A stretch of DNA of 64,000 bases from Idiomarina zobellii (GCF_900100855.1 NZ_FNCB01000002.1:326519-390518), one strand, 5' to 3'. Counted from the first letter of the stretch, positions 47,023 through 55,987 are shown. Translations and numbers: made by a program. The notes: generated from the letters alone by a model not told the origin.

Positions 47023-47170
47023 ACTTTCGCTTTAGCTCTTGTATGGATGTACTTTTTGACGATTTTTTGTACGTCAATCCTTCATAATTAAGGCTTGTTT
47101 CAAAATTATCCATTTTAGGTTTAAAGCTGCCTTGATATTGATTTTCCGACGAAGAACCAGCTTGAGACAT
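47012..47170 (-). CDS. YhfG-family Fic antitoxin
   Basis: A 52-residue ORF (MSQAGSSSENQYQGSFKP...) whose C-terminal half reads NFETSLNYEG, then a stretch, then IQELKRKYAR. This fits E. coli YhfG (NFQASRRLEG ... LEELRSHYER), the antitoxin of Fic. GAGGGTG lies 5 bases before the ATG. The gene looks intact, and a TATAAT (47202-47207, minus strand) is upstream. With the toxin reduced to a stub, it would be an orphan antitoxin. Confidence 0.72.
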   Translation of the reverse strand: MSQAGSSSENQYQGSFKPKMDNFETSLNYEGLTYKKSSKSTSIQELKRKYAR

Positions 47171-47218
47171 AACACCCTCGAAATACCAAATTTGTTACCC
47201 AATTATAACAAACAACAC

Positions 47219-47234
47219 TTTTATGCGCATAAAA
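47219..47234. promoter_or_regulatory. Palindromic operator copy 1
   Basis: A perfect 16-base palindrome TTTTATGCGCATAAAA, over the likely -35 region of the YhfG-like gene promoter (TATAAT at 47202-47207). The same 16 bases occur 32 bases away at 47251-47266, a spacing of about three helical turns. Confidence 0.65.
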
Positions 47235-47245
47235 AAGTAGAAACA

Positions 47246-47271
47246 CGCACTTTTATGCGCATAAAAGTGCG
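47246..47271. promoter_or_regulatory. Palindromic operator copy 2, extended to 26 bases
   Basis: A perfect 26-base palindrome built on the same 16-base core with CGCAC/GTGCG flanks. It lies between the YhfG-like gene and the flgO-like gene, 8 bases after the flgO stop end, so it could also form a hairpin, though no T run follows for flgO. Confidence 0.62.
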
Positions 47272-47278
47272 TAATTGG

Positions 47279-47863
47279 TTAAGGCGCTTTTCTAATAACC
47301 GGCTTGCCGTGGTCTTCGCTTAATTGATGAACCACGTGAGCCGGAATAAATACCTGAGCCACACTAGCAACATCTTTGGTGTTGATGTCGACCAAGCGAG
47401 CGTTTGCCATAATACCATCACGATGATGCGACAAAGTCCCCACCATCACGTGCGTTATTGGCATGATCTCGTCAAGTTCCATATAGTCACGCGTTAATGC
47501 AAAATCACCGTTCGATGTAACGCGAATAAAGTCCGTTGTTTTGAAGTCCAATACACTTAGCTCGCGGCGATGCAACTCCTGCACTAACTGCTCAGACAGC
47601 ACCTGGCTGAGAGCCGAGCTCTCATTGTACTGACCCGTTACACCGACAAGGTTGGTAATACCGACTTTAACACCACTGAGTCGAATGCTGGCGTTATCAA
47701 CTAGTTGTTCCGCAAGTTTGGCACTGTATTGTGCGCTGTAGGGCTGCGAATAAGTTTCGGGTGGCTGCTCTTTTGCGACCTGCTGTTTTGCCGGCAAGAC
47801 GGTACAGGCCGAAACTAAACTTAACGCAGCTGCCGATATAAATACTTTACTTAATACATTCAT
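47279..47863 (-). CDS. flgO: FlgO-family outer-membrane lipoprotein
   Basis: FlgO is a flagellum-associated outer-membrane lipoprotein in Vibrio. The 194-residue product has a signal peptide with lipobox (LSLVSAC) and a FlgO-domain core (GITNLVGVTGQYNESSALSQVLSEQLVQELHRRELSVLDFKT...DYMELDEIMPITHVMVGTLS). It follows a second FlgO-family gene after 24 bases. Confidence 0.85.
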   Translation of the reverse strand: MNVLSKVFISAAALSLVSACTVLPAKQQVAKEQPPETYSQPYSAQYSAKLAEQLVDNASIRLSGVKVGITNLVGVTGQYNESSALSQVLSEQLVQELHRRELSVLDFKTTDFIRVTSNGDFALTRDYMELDEIMPITHVMVGTLSHHRDGIMANARLVDINTKDVASVAQVFIPAHVVHQLSEDHGKPVIRKAP

Positions 47864-47887
47864 AATGACTGTCCTATATCTGCGTTT

Positions 47888-48448
47888 TTAATGGCGTTGT
47901 AGCCGACCATCAACCATTTCTGTTTGCTTATTGGACCAATACAGGTGTTTTGGCACATAGCGGTTTGCCGCTGCCAGCACTTCTTGGCTGCGGCGGTCAA
48001 TAATACGCAAGTTCACAATGGCACCATCATCCTTACGCGACAACGTTCCGACTAAGACCCAGTCGAGTTTTGGCTGAGTTTCCAGCTCATCAACATTGCG
48101 TGTCATATTGGTTGAGCCGTCGGCCGTTAGCGTTACATAGTCCTGAGCTCTAAATTCAACGACATCCAGGTTACGCTCTTTAAGGTGTGCGTAGAGGCTT
48201 TCACTTAGCTGATGGCTTAGCTTGTACATTGAGTCGCCTTGTTCTGGAAGCTCTAAGGTTTCCGCTAGCACCCAGCGCGTAACACCAATATTTGAATAGC
48301 CGTAATGCTGGTTAACTCGCTGTAGTTGACTTGCAAGCTGTGCAGCTAAATCATCGCCAATTTTTTCATGAGGATTGCTGACGTGAGCTAATGCAGAGCT
48401 ACTGAAAAGCAACGCCATTATTGCAAAAAGAGTCGAGCGAAGAGCCAT
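47888..48448 (-). CDS. FlgO-family protein without lipobox
   Basis: This 186-residue protein is a paralog of the next gene: matching blocks are LSESLYAHLKERNLDVVEFRAQDYVTL and LETQPKLDWVLVGTLSRKDDG. It has an ordinary Sec signal peptide (MALRSTLFAIMALLFSSSALA) with no Cys at the cleavage site, so it should be periplasmic or associate with the flagellar base without a lipid anchor. A sigma-28 promoter lies just upstream. Confidence 0.8.
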   Translation of the reverse strand: MALRSTLFAIMALLFSSSALAHVSNPHEKIGDDLAAQLASQLQRVNQHYGYSNIGVTRWVLAETLELPEQGDSMYKLSHQLSESLYAHLKERNLDVVEFRAQDYVTLTADGSTNMTRNVDELETQPKLDWVLVGTLSRKDDGAIVNLRIIDRRSQEVLAAANRYVPKHLYWSNKQTEMVDGRLQRH

Positions 48449-48481
48449 AAACGCACCTGTATTTAAAACGCTGATGCTTTT

Positions 48482-48508
48482 GTATCGGCAGGTGTTAGGG
48501 AAGGTTTA
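48482..48508 (-). promoter_or_regulatory. Sigma-28 promoter of the flgO pair
   Basis: Minus-strand TAAA (48505-48508) and GCCGATAC (48482-48489) are 15 bases apart, an exact match. It starts the two-gene FlgO unit, which supports a flagellar role for both. Confidence 0.85.
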
Positions 48509-48540
48509 GGAAAGACCTATAAACAATAAAAATACTTGTA

Positions 48541-48577
48541 TAAAAAAATCTCGGCTGACAAAGCAGCCGAGATTTGG
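48541..48577 (-). terminator. Terminator of the 967-residue TonB receptor gene
   Basis: Minus-strand stem AAATCTCGGCTG/CAGCCGAGATTT with a 6-base loop and seven Ts, about 60 bases after the receptor stop. Confidence 0.9.
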
Positions 48578-48634
48578 ATATTACAATTAACTTGCCCTTT
48601 CAAATAACAAGCTAAAGTTTAAACTCACTAATTA

Positions 48635-51538
48635 TTAAAATGAGTAGTTAAGGCCTAAAGTAATACGTTGACCCAATAAATCATAGTAAGCACCTTGGCT
48701 GTACATACCTGGACGACGAGGAGGTAATTTGTCAAACATATTCAACAAACCAAGTCTCACTTGAAGTTCTGGTGTAACATCATAACGAGTTGTTAGGTCA
48801 AACTTCGTATAAGAAGGCACATCATTGTAGTTATTTTGGTTTGGTGTCCAATTATTATCAAGAACAGTAGACGCTCTGTAAGTCATAGAAAGAACAGCTG
48901 AGAAATCACTGATCTGATAACTAGTAATGAAGCGATGTCTCCATTCCGGACGTGCTTGTTCACCAGTAGCATCAATCTCATCTTCAGCTAAGCCAGTACT
49001 ATTACTGATTCGCTCATTAAGGTAAGTACCAATTAGACGGAAGTCAAAGTTACCAAAGTCCGTTCCTAACCGATAAGCGGCCTCTATATCGTAACCTGAA
49101 GTACTGCTATAAGCAGCGTTAACAGGACGTTGATAGAAATTGTCTATCTCAAACGTTTCAGGATCACGTTCGATTAAGTCACAGTAAGGGTTATCGATGG
49201 AGCTAGAGCGGTAACAAAGGTTAACAGCCGTTCCTACACCAACTGCTGAGATTGCATTGGTAATTTCGAAATCCCAGTAATCTACGGTTAAGCTCAGCTC
49301 AGGCAAGTAACTTGGCGTATAAACAAAGCCCGCTGTTACGTCTTTTGCCTGTTCGTTGCTTAAGTTAGGGTTACCCTCGTTGAAGCCTGGTCTGGTAGAG
49401 CCATACCACTCATCAGAAGGAGAGAAGTCCTCTGGCACACCAGCAGCAGCACAGTTTGCGCGAATTTGATCTCGGTATTCAGTACTAAGTTCACCTACTC
49501 GGTCCGAATCACATACGTCAAAGAAGCTTGCGAATGTTTGACCTGGCGGATTATATAGTTCACCGATATTTGGAGCTCTGACCGATTTAGAACGGCTAGC
49601 ACGGATTCTAAGTTCATCATTTACTTCCCAGTTAACACCTAGTTTCCAAGCATCATCCGTTCCTGATGTTGAGTAATCCATATAACGGTACGCCGTTTCA
49701 ACAGTTAAGTATTTAGCGAAAGCTACATCACTTAATACTGGAATAGATAGCTCAAAAGCAGCTTCTGATACATTATATTCGCCATCAAGCGGGGAAGATA
49801 AATTGTTAAACAGTAAGCCTGCACGCATAGCTGGGTCAGGCAACGTTGAAGCTTTTTCTTCACGATACTCGACACTGAACGCTGTCGCTAACGGACCAGC
49901 TGGTAGCTCATACAAGTCGCCTGTTACCGTTGCGCCAACAACACTCTGCTGTATGGAAGCGCGACGAATTGCGTCCGTACTTACCCAGTCGTAAGCTTCA
50001 TCGGAAAATTGATTAGAGCCAAAAATATTAAGAGGCACACAACCATTGGACGTATCACGACACTGTACTTCACCGTCAACTTCTACTGCATCAATAGCTT
50101 GGTAAAAGCGATCTTCAAACAATTCGCCATACCATTCGGTATCAGCTTGAACATGACCGACAGTTGCATAAGCGTCATACAACCAACCGCCACCTAAAGC
50201 ACCTTCGAAACTCAATGAAGCCCGCGCTAAAGTACGATCCTGAGTATATTGACGATTACCGAAATCCGACGCAAGTATACTTCCGGAAGTATACTGCCCA
50301 ATATCGTCACCGAACGCAGGATATCCTGGGTAGGTACCTTCTCTGAGAGCCGTACGATCTTCAAAGTCGCTCTGAATAATTGCTCTAGCATCATCAGTTA
50401 AGAATGCATTATCTGGGCGAACAGTAAATCCTAAGAATGCTGGTGAGCTTTCACCGTACGCATCAGTTTTTGAATAGTTCACTTCTAATTGCATTGCATG
50501 GTCGCGATTAAACTCGTAACTCATATGAGTTGTAAAGTTTATTCTATCAAGCGGTGTTCTATAGTAAGTATTTTCAGAGAAATTATAACCATCACCACCT
50601 AAGTAGTCTTGACGACCACTACCTAAACGATAAGGTAAAGGCTCACCATAACCAAATGGTTTGAGCTGACCGTCTGCTGTATAGTTATATTTATCACCAA
50701 ACACAGTAGAGAAGTCACTGGTTTCTGAATAAGAAGCTAAAACTTGCTGTCCTAATCCCCAGAAAATTAATTGCGGAATAGTATCATCATCGGGATTCGC
50801 TGCCGCCTCTGGATTCTGCAAAACAATTGGCGCTTCACGTAAGTTTTCACGATCCATAGCCGACAATTGACCTGATTTCGTTACACTCAAGTTAGTAACA
50901 AAACTCGCTTTACCTGTACTAGAGCCGAACGTTAAAGAGGCAAACTCTTCATCGCCGCCGTCTTCGAATGGACGAATTGCTGATACATCCAGCTCTACAC
51001 CATCAAAGCTTTTCTTTGTAATAATGTTTACGACACCGGCTACTGCGTCTGAGCCATAAACCGCCGATGCGCCACCAGTAGTAATTTCAATCCGTTCGAC
51101 CATCGCCGTAGGGATATTATTTAAGTCGACAGCCCCTGAACCCGGCGCACCAGCGATGAAGCGACGACCGTTAACCAATACTAAGGTTCTGTCCGAACCC
51201 AAACCACGTAGGTCAGTATTATTCAGGCCACTAGCAAAAATTGTGTTATTTGTTGTCTCTGGAGAAAGGCCTACTAATGTGCTCGGCATTTCGTGTAAAA
51301 GGTCAGCTACGTTATTTACACCAGCGTCAACTAAACCGTCACCAGAGATAACAGTGACTGGTGTAGGTGCAATATCTCCCATACGAGCAATTCTTGAGCC
51401 TGTTACTGTTACACGCTCAACATCTTCCATTTGCTCTTGCGAAGATTCAGCATCTTGCGCAACAGCTAACGCTGGGAAGCCTAAAGACGCAGCTACTGCT
51501 GCCGCCGTTAAGCTTTTTCGGAATGTAATATTTTTCAT
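48635..51538 (-). CDS. TonB-dependent receptor (967 residues)
   Basis: An outer-membrane receptor for active uptake powered by TonB. It has a Sec signal peptide (MKNITFRKSLTAAAVAASLGFPALAVAQ), a TonB-box-like VERVTVTGSRI, a plug domain (about residues 45-165: LRGLGSDRTLVLVNGRRF, AVYGSDAVAGVVNIITKK) and a C-terminal barrel ending LGLNYSF with terminal Phe. Substrate cannot be told from sequence; in Idiomarina-like bacteria peptides are likely. Its leader region before the ATG matches that of the other two receptors here. Confidence 0.93.
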   Translation of the reverse strand: MKNITFRKSLTAAAVAASLGFPALAVAQDAESSQEQMEDVERVTVTGSRIARMGDIAPTPVTVISGDGLVDAGVNNVADLLHEMPSTLVGLSPETTNNTIFASGLNNTDLRGLGSDRTLVLVNGRRFIAGAPGSGAVDLNNIPTAMVERIEITTGGASAVYGSDAVAGVVNIITKKSFDGVELDVSAIRPFEDGGDEEFASLTFGSSTGKASFVTNLSVTKSGQLSAMDRENLREAPIVLQNPEAAANPDDDTIPQLIFWGLGQQVLASYSETSDFSTVFGDKYNYTADGQLKPFGYGEPLPYRLGSGRQDYLGGDGYNFSENTYYRTPLDRINFTTHMSYEFNRDHAMQLEVNYSKTDAYGESSPAFLGFTVRPDNAFLTDDARAIIQSDFEDRTALREGTYPGYPAFGDDIGQYTSGSILASDFGNRQYTQDRTLARASLSFEGALGGGWLYDAYATVGHVQADTEWYGELFEDRFYQAIDAVEVDGEVQCRDTSNGCVPLNIFGSNQFSDEAYDWVSTDAIRRASIQQSVVGATVTGDLYELPAGPLATAFSVEYREEKASTLPDPAMRAGLLFNNLSSPLDGEYNVSEAAFELSIPVLSDVAFAKYLTVETAYRYMDYSTSGTDDAWKLGVNWEVNDELRIRASRSKSVRAPNIGELYNPPGQTFASFFDVCDSDRVGELSTEYRDQIRANCAAAGVPEDFSPSDEWYGSTRPGFNEGNPNLSNEQAKDVTAGFVYTPSYLPELSLTVDYWDFEITNAISAVGVGTAVNLCYRSSSIDNPYCDLIERDPETFEIDNFYQRPVNAAYSSTSGYDIEAAYRLGTDFGNFDFRLIGTYLNERISNSTGLAEDEIDATGEQARPEWRHRFITSYQISDFSAVLSMTYRASTVLDNNWTPNQNNYNDVPSYTKFDLTTRYDVTPELQVRLGLLNMFDKLPPRRPGMYSQGAYYDLLGQRITLGLNYSF

Positions 51539-51792
51539 GAGTAAAAACTCCCTGGAACGTTTTTTATTGTTTTACTTCTTTTAAGAAGTGTTAAGGAATT
51601 TAACAGGAAGTTATAAATATGTAAACTTTTAGTTTTTTATTTGTTAGATGCTTTCTTGTTTATGAAGCCTTGGGTGTGATACATGCCTCCCCCCTTTAAA
51701 ACCTAAAAATTTTCGGTTATCTAATATCAGTGGCAATTTATAGTTTCTAATAAAACCTATTAACAGACTTAGACTAAAAAGTTACCCTCAAC

Positions 51793-51821
51793 AAAAAGAC
51801 CGCTCGTTTGAGCGGTCTTTT
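51793..51821 (-). terminator. Terminator of the 997-residue receptor gene
   Basis: Perfect stem AAAGACCGCTC/GAGCGGTCTTT with a GTTT loop and Ts on both sides, 17 bases after the stop of the 997-residue receptor. Confidence 0.93.
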
Positions 51822-51837
51822 GGGCTTTGTGAATAAC

Positions 51838-54831
51838 TTAGAAACGAGCTTCGAATCCTAAACGCACATAGCGAGGTGTCTGCCAAGAGTAAGCTGCACC
51901 ATACCACTGGTTACGATTACCTTCAGTTACCTCATAATGTTCGTTCAATGAAGTTGCTTCTTGAGTGTTTAAGATATTGAAAACATCTAGTGAAGCTTTC
52001 ATATCAAAATCACCAACAGTGAAGTTATAAGCAATTGACGCATCAATATTGAACGTCCAAGGCGTACGACCCACTGTTCCTCGAGGAACACGGTTATAAG
52101 TACAGTCACCAGTCACATCATCACAGTCGGCGATGTAGAAAGTATCACCGTAGCTACCATAGATGTTAGGATCTTTGTTTGGATAACCTTGACCAAACGC
52201 AGACAGCGGGCGACCACTAGAGAGCGTAGTGTTGAAACCCGCAGTCCAGTTATCGTCAATGTCGTAGCTACCGAACAACTTAAACACGTGACGACGATCG
52301 TTAGCTTGATAACCTTGAGCACCATCCATCAGAGCCGGGAAATCGAAATCCTGGGTAATACCTGGATCGGCCTGATCAATGTCAGACTTAACTGCACCTT
52401 CGAAGTTACCTGTGCTACGAGACCAAGTGTAGATGAAGTTCATGCGGAAATCTTCCGTGTTGTACTTCAACTCTGTCTGCCATGCCAAGTACTCGTTGTT
52501 TGCTTCAGGCATTTGAATAGTGGTGTCATTAGGATGAGTAGTCAAAGAACCTTCATCCGGTTGTCCATCAAACAATGCTAGTTTATCTTGGTCTAGTGCT
52601 TCACCATCCCAATAGTATCCATCTTTGTACCAAGTTGAATCTTCACCTGGGTTAATCAATACACAGTAAGGGTAAGCATAGATACCACAGTAGTCATCAA
52701 GTGCACTCGTTACATCGCGGTATGTACCACGTAATGAGAACGCTAAATCTTCATTAATTGATTGTTCAAAACCGATAATGAACTCTTCACGAGCAAACGG
52801 GTCTGCCTCTTGTGATTGGAACACAGGCTTTGTCGGAACAACAGAAACTGATGACGTTGTTTGGCTATTTGCCGCGGTACCGTTAACCGGATCTAAACCT
52901 TGAGGCACGCCTGTTGCCGGATCAATGTCATCAAAGTAATAATACGTTGTTGTATCACTTACACCTGATGCAGCACGGTAGATCGTGTTATTTGGTACAG
53001 GAAGGTAATATTTACCCCATGTAGCGTAAAGCTTCGTATCACCGGTGCCAAATACGTCCCAGCTTGCGCCTAAACGCGGTGCCCAGTTAGTATCAAAAGA
53101 GTAAAGAAGTTGATCTGTAGTACCACTACCCTCGAACTTATCCTTACGGAAACCAATATTCAAGGTCACGTCTTGTGCTACACGCCATTCGTCTTCAATA
53201 TAGTAGGCTGAAAGCTCCGAACCGAAGCTACCGCCACCTGTAAAGATACGGTCTGAAACGTAGTCGACTGCGGCACCACTGTTATTTGTAAATAACACGC
53301 CACTATCACCCTGCACCGAGCCGCCATTTTCAAGCGTTGCATATTCCCAGCTATGACCGCCAATTGGGCGAGTTATATTGGTTGAATCACGCTCTTGAAA
53401 GTCGTAGCCCGCACGAATTGTGTGGTCACCCCAGTAGTACTCAAGATCTAAACGGTACTGGGTATTCTTATCGAAGTTTTCACCAATGGAGCCACCTGGA
53501 CCACATGAACTTGCTGGGTTCGCTAGATCTTCACGGGTATCAATAACTGTTGAGCATTCAGTGTTTGAAGGTTCAGAACCATACTGAGTCTCAAGCTCGC
53601 CAGCCATCGCTGATACTGTTAAATTATCAGTCCAATAGCCCGTATAACTTAAGCTATGCGCAGTACCACCATTCTCATAAATAGTTGTACCGATACTGTC
53701 ACCAACAACACGGGTATTCGGATTGTAAGCGTAAATGTCCCGAGTTTCAGTATTCTCGTTAGAATAACCAAAGTAACTCAAACGATGATTGTTAGTGATA
53801 TCCCAATCAATTTTTGCACCCCAGAACAGATTATCACTCCCCGAGGACTCCCACTCGTTATAACGATTATCAGCGGCGAATTCACCACCTATAACAGAAG
53901 CGTTAGTAGTTTCTTGAGAGCGAGGATTAACAAGTGCGTATATAAATAAAGTATCTTCGATAATTGGACCAGATGCGCTTAACGTGACGCTGTATTCATC
54001 ATTTTCGTTAACGCTGTTATCGCGGAAGACATCACCTGTACCACCTTGACCACGCGAGATTGAACCTTCTTCTTGTAGACCCGAAGGTTCGAAGAAAGAA
54101 ACTGCAGAGAATTCCCACATGTTTGTACCGCTTTTTGTGACAGCATTAATAACACCACCAGTTGAGCGACCATACTTAGGAGACATTCCCCCAGTTTTTA
54201 CCTGGAACTCTTTATAAAACTCAAATGGAACAGAACCGCAACCAAGACCTCGACGAGTATCAGTAACCTCTAAGCCATTGATATAGCATGAGTTCTCTGC
54301 AACAGAAGCGCCACCGAATGAAGCATTGTTCCCGAATCCATCATCACCTGGAACTGTACCTGGCGCAAGTAAAGCTACGGAAGTTAAGTCACGAGCTACC
54401 GGTAGTTTATCAAACTCAACTTCACCAACTACTAAACCTGAGTTTGTCGTTGTTACATCAACATTTGAGATACGAGCACCAGTTACTTGGATAGTTTCAA
54501 CTGAATCACCAACTCGTATTGTTGGAGTTGCGTTCGTACCTAGTGATACACGAACTGTTTGATTAGCAACAACTTCAGAACCTCTTTTGACTTGAAGTTC
54601 ATAAGTTCCTGTAGGCATTGCCGGAAAACGGAATTCACCATCTACAACGTCGATTTCACGCGAAAAACCTGTTTCCGGGTTAGTCGCAGTTACAGTTAAT
54701 CCCTGAACATTCTGGGCTTCCACTTCACCTAGAATGCTTGATTGCTGTTGAGCTATAGCTGGTGTAGTCATGCCCATAGCCGCAGCAACAGCCGCAGCTG
54801 TTAACGTACGTTTAAAAAATGTATTTCTCAT
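51838..54831 (-). CDS. Oar-like TonB-dependent receptor with carboxypeptidase-type N-terminal domain
   Basis: After a signal peptide (MRNTFFKRTLTAAAVAAAMGMTTPAIAQ), residues 30-115 form a carboxypeptidase-regulatory (CNA-B-like) beta domain (GLTVTATNPETGFSREIDVVDGEFRFPAMPTGTYELQVKRG). Then come a TonB-box-like ETIQVTGARI and a plug with KYGRSTGGVINAVTKSGTN, and a barrel ending RLGFEARF. This is the Oar/TonB receptor layout, often linked to protein, peptide or oligomer uptake. The substrate is unknown. A conserved leader precedes the start. Confidence 0.93.
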   Translation of the reverse strand: MRNTFFKRTLTAAAVAAAMGMTTPAIAQQQSSILGEVEAQNVQGLTVTATNPETGFSREIDVVDGEFRFPAMPTGTYELQVKRGSEVVANQTVRVSLGTNATPTIRVGDSVETIQVTGARISNVDVTTTNSGLVVGEVEFDKLPVARDLTSVALLAPGTVPGDDGFGNNASFGGASVAENSCYINGLEVTDTRRGLGCGSVPFEFYKEFQVKTGGMSPKYGRSTGGVINAVTKSGTNMWEFSAVSFFEPSGLQEEGSISRGQGGTGDVFRDNSVNENDEYSVTLSASGPIIEDTLFIYALVNPRSQETTNASVIGGEFAADNRYNEWESSGSDNLFWGAKIDWDITNNHRLSYFGYSNENTETRDIYAYNPNTRVVGDSIGTTIYENGGTAHSLSYTGYWTDNLTVSAMAGELETQYGSEPSNTECSTVIDTREDLANPASSCGPGGSIGENFDKNTQYRLDLEYYWGDHTIRAGYDFQERDSTNITRPIGGHSWEYATLENGGSVQGDSGVLFTNNSGAAVDYVSDRIFTGGGSFGSELSAYYIEDEWRVAQDVTLNIGFRKDKFEGSGTTDQLLYSFDTNWAPRLGASWDVFGTGDTKLYATWGKYYLPVPNNTIYRAASGVSDTTTYYYFDDIDPATGVPQGLDPVNGTAANSQTTSSVSVVPTKPVFQSQEADPFAREEFIIGFEQSINEDLAFSLRGTYRDVTSALDDYCGIYAYPYCVLINPGEDSTWYKDGYYWDGEALDQDKLALFDGQPDEGSLTTHPNDTTIQMPEANNEYLAWQTELKYNTEDFRMNFIYTWSRSTGNFEGAVKSDIDQADPGITQDFDFPALMDGAQGYQANDRRHVFKLFGSYDIDDNWTAGFNTTLSSGRPLSAFGQGYPNKDPNIYGSYGDTFYIADCDDVTGDCTYNRVPRGTVGRTPWTFNIDASIAYNFTVGDFDMKASLDVFNILNTQEATSLNEHYEVTEGNRNQWYGAAYSWQTPRYVRLGFEARF

Positions 54832-54956
54832 GAGTAAAAACTCCCTGGAACGTTTTTATTATATCGCTTCTCTTTTGAAGCAGCTTCAAATCTAGCAGGA
54901 AGTAGAAAATATGTAAACTTTTTGAAGTGATATTGTTAATTATGTCAAAATGATGT

Positions 54957-54981
54957 GAAAAGCCGCATACTACGGCTTTTC
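54957..54981 (-). terminator. Terminator of the methyltransferase gene
   Basis: Hairpin AAAAGCCG/CGGCTTTT with a 7-base loop, 18 bases after the methyltransferase stop, with a short T run. Confidence 0.7.
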
Positions 54982-54998
54982 AAGGGAAAATCGTACAA

Positions 54999-55913
54999 TT
55001 ATTTTGATGCCTGAATACAGTGACCAAAAACGCCGCTTTCTGGAAACTCTACTTCCTGAATAACAACATTTTTAAAGCCTGCGTTTTCAAACTGTTTTTT
55101 TGTCTCTTCGATGCCACTGAGCTGTTCCACGGCTTTCAATAAAGTCTGAGTTCTCGCCTTATGTGCATTTATCGAGTTTAAGTACCCTGCGTAAACTTGA
55201 CGCGATTCAACTTCATTACCTTTTGCAGCGGCTTGCAACACATGCTTTGTTGCCGGTACAAAGTTCATTGCATGAAAAGCCGGGTTACGCTCATATTTTC
55301 GTGCAAATTGATTAAGTGCCTGTTGTGCCTGCAGCGCTGAGCGTGGCAAATTGTTGGGTCCGTGTTTCAGTAACGCATCTTGCAGTGGCGCTACTGATTT
55401 CTTCAAGTGTTTTATTGCGGAAGGAATTAAGTCATATATAGCCTGGCTTTTCTTGTAAATAACCGATGTTTCCGAATGCACTAGTGCTATTAATACTCCG
55501 CCCCGCTTTAGCTGAGTGTGCAAGTTCTTTAAGCCTTCAGCCATATCACCGTATTCCAGACCATAATGCGAGACAAACATACCCACCTTTTTATTCGACG
55601 GTAGTTTGAAGGTTTCATAAGGTGTGTTACCTGAAAGCTTAAGTTCTTTATTTGGCGGGTTAATCTCAGCAGAGTCGATGCCGTGCACATCTAACTTTTT
55701 GCCTTTTTCTTCTGAATACTCCGTCAACCATTGCACAACAGCACCATTACCAGTGCCAATATCAACTATCGGTTGTTTTATCTCAGCTTCGTCGAAACGC
55801 TCAAACCAAAATTTGCGCATTTGGTAAGCTTGCAGACGCGACTTTTCATCCAGAAAACTTGCTTTCGCGCCTCGTTGCCAATACTCAGTCCATGGATTTT
55901 TTGTTGTTTTCAT
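54999..55913 (-). CDS. Class I SAM-dependent methyltransferase
   Basis: A 304-residue methyltransferase-like protein. Motif I is VDIGTGNGAVVQWL (about residues 45-58), followed by an acidic residue at the next strand (DVHGIDSAEI) and GVLIALVHSETS in the third motif region. Residues beyond 150 form a helical extension of unknown role. The neighbours on both sides are TonB receptors and the gene has its own terminator. The substrate cannot be inferred. Confidence 0.72.
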   Translation of the reverse strand: MKTTKNPWTEYWQRGAKASFLDEKSRLQAYQMRKFWFERFDEAEIKQPIVDIGTGNGAVVQWLTEYSEEKGKKLDVHGIDSAEINPPNKELKLSGNTPYETFKLPSNKKVGMFVSHYGLEYGDMAEGLKNLHTQLKRGGVLIALVHSETSVIYKKSQAIYDLIPSAIKHLKKSVAPLQDALLKHGPNNLPRSALQAQQALNQFARKYERNPAFHAMNFVPATKHVLQAAAKGNEVESRQVYAGYLNSINAHKARTQTLLKAVEQLSGIEETKKQFENAGFKNVVIQEVEFPESGVFGHCIQASK

Positions 55914-55959
55914 TATTGTTCACTCCAGTACTACTGCGACAGTATTTTCATGCTACCAC

Positions 55960-55987
55960 AAAAAAGCCCGACTCAAAGAGCCGGGCT
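55960..55987 (-). terminator. Terminator of the 905-residue receptor gene
   Basis: Minus-strand stem AGCCCGGCTC/GAGTCGGGCT (one G-T pair) with a TTT loop and six Ts, 30 bases after the stop. Confidence 0.9.
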
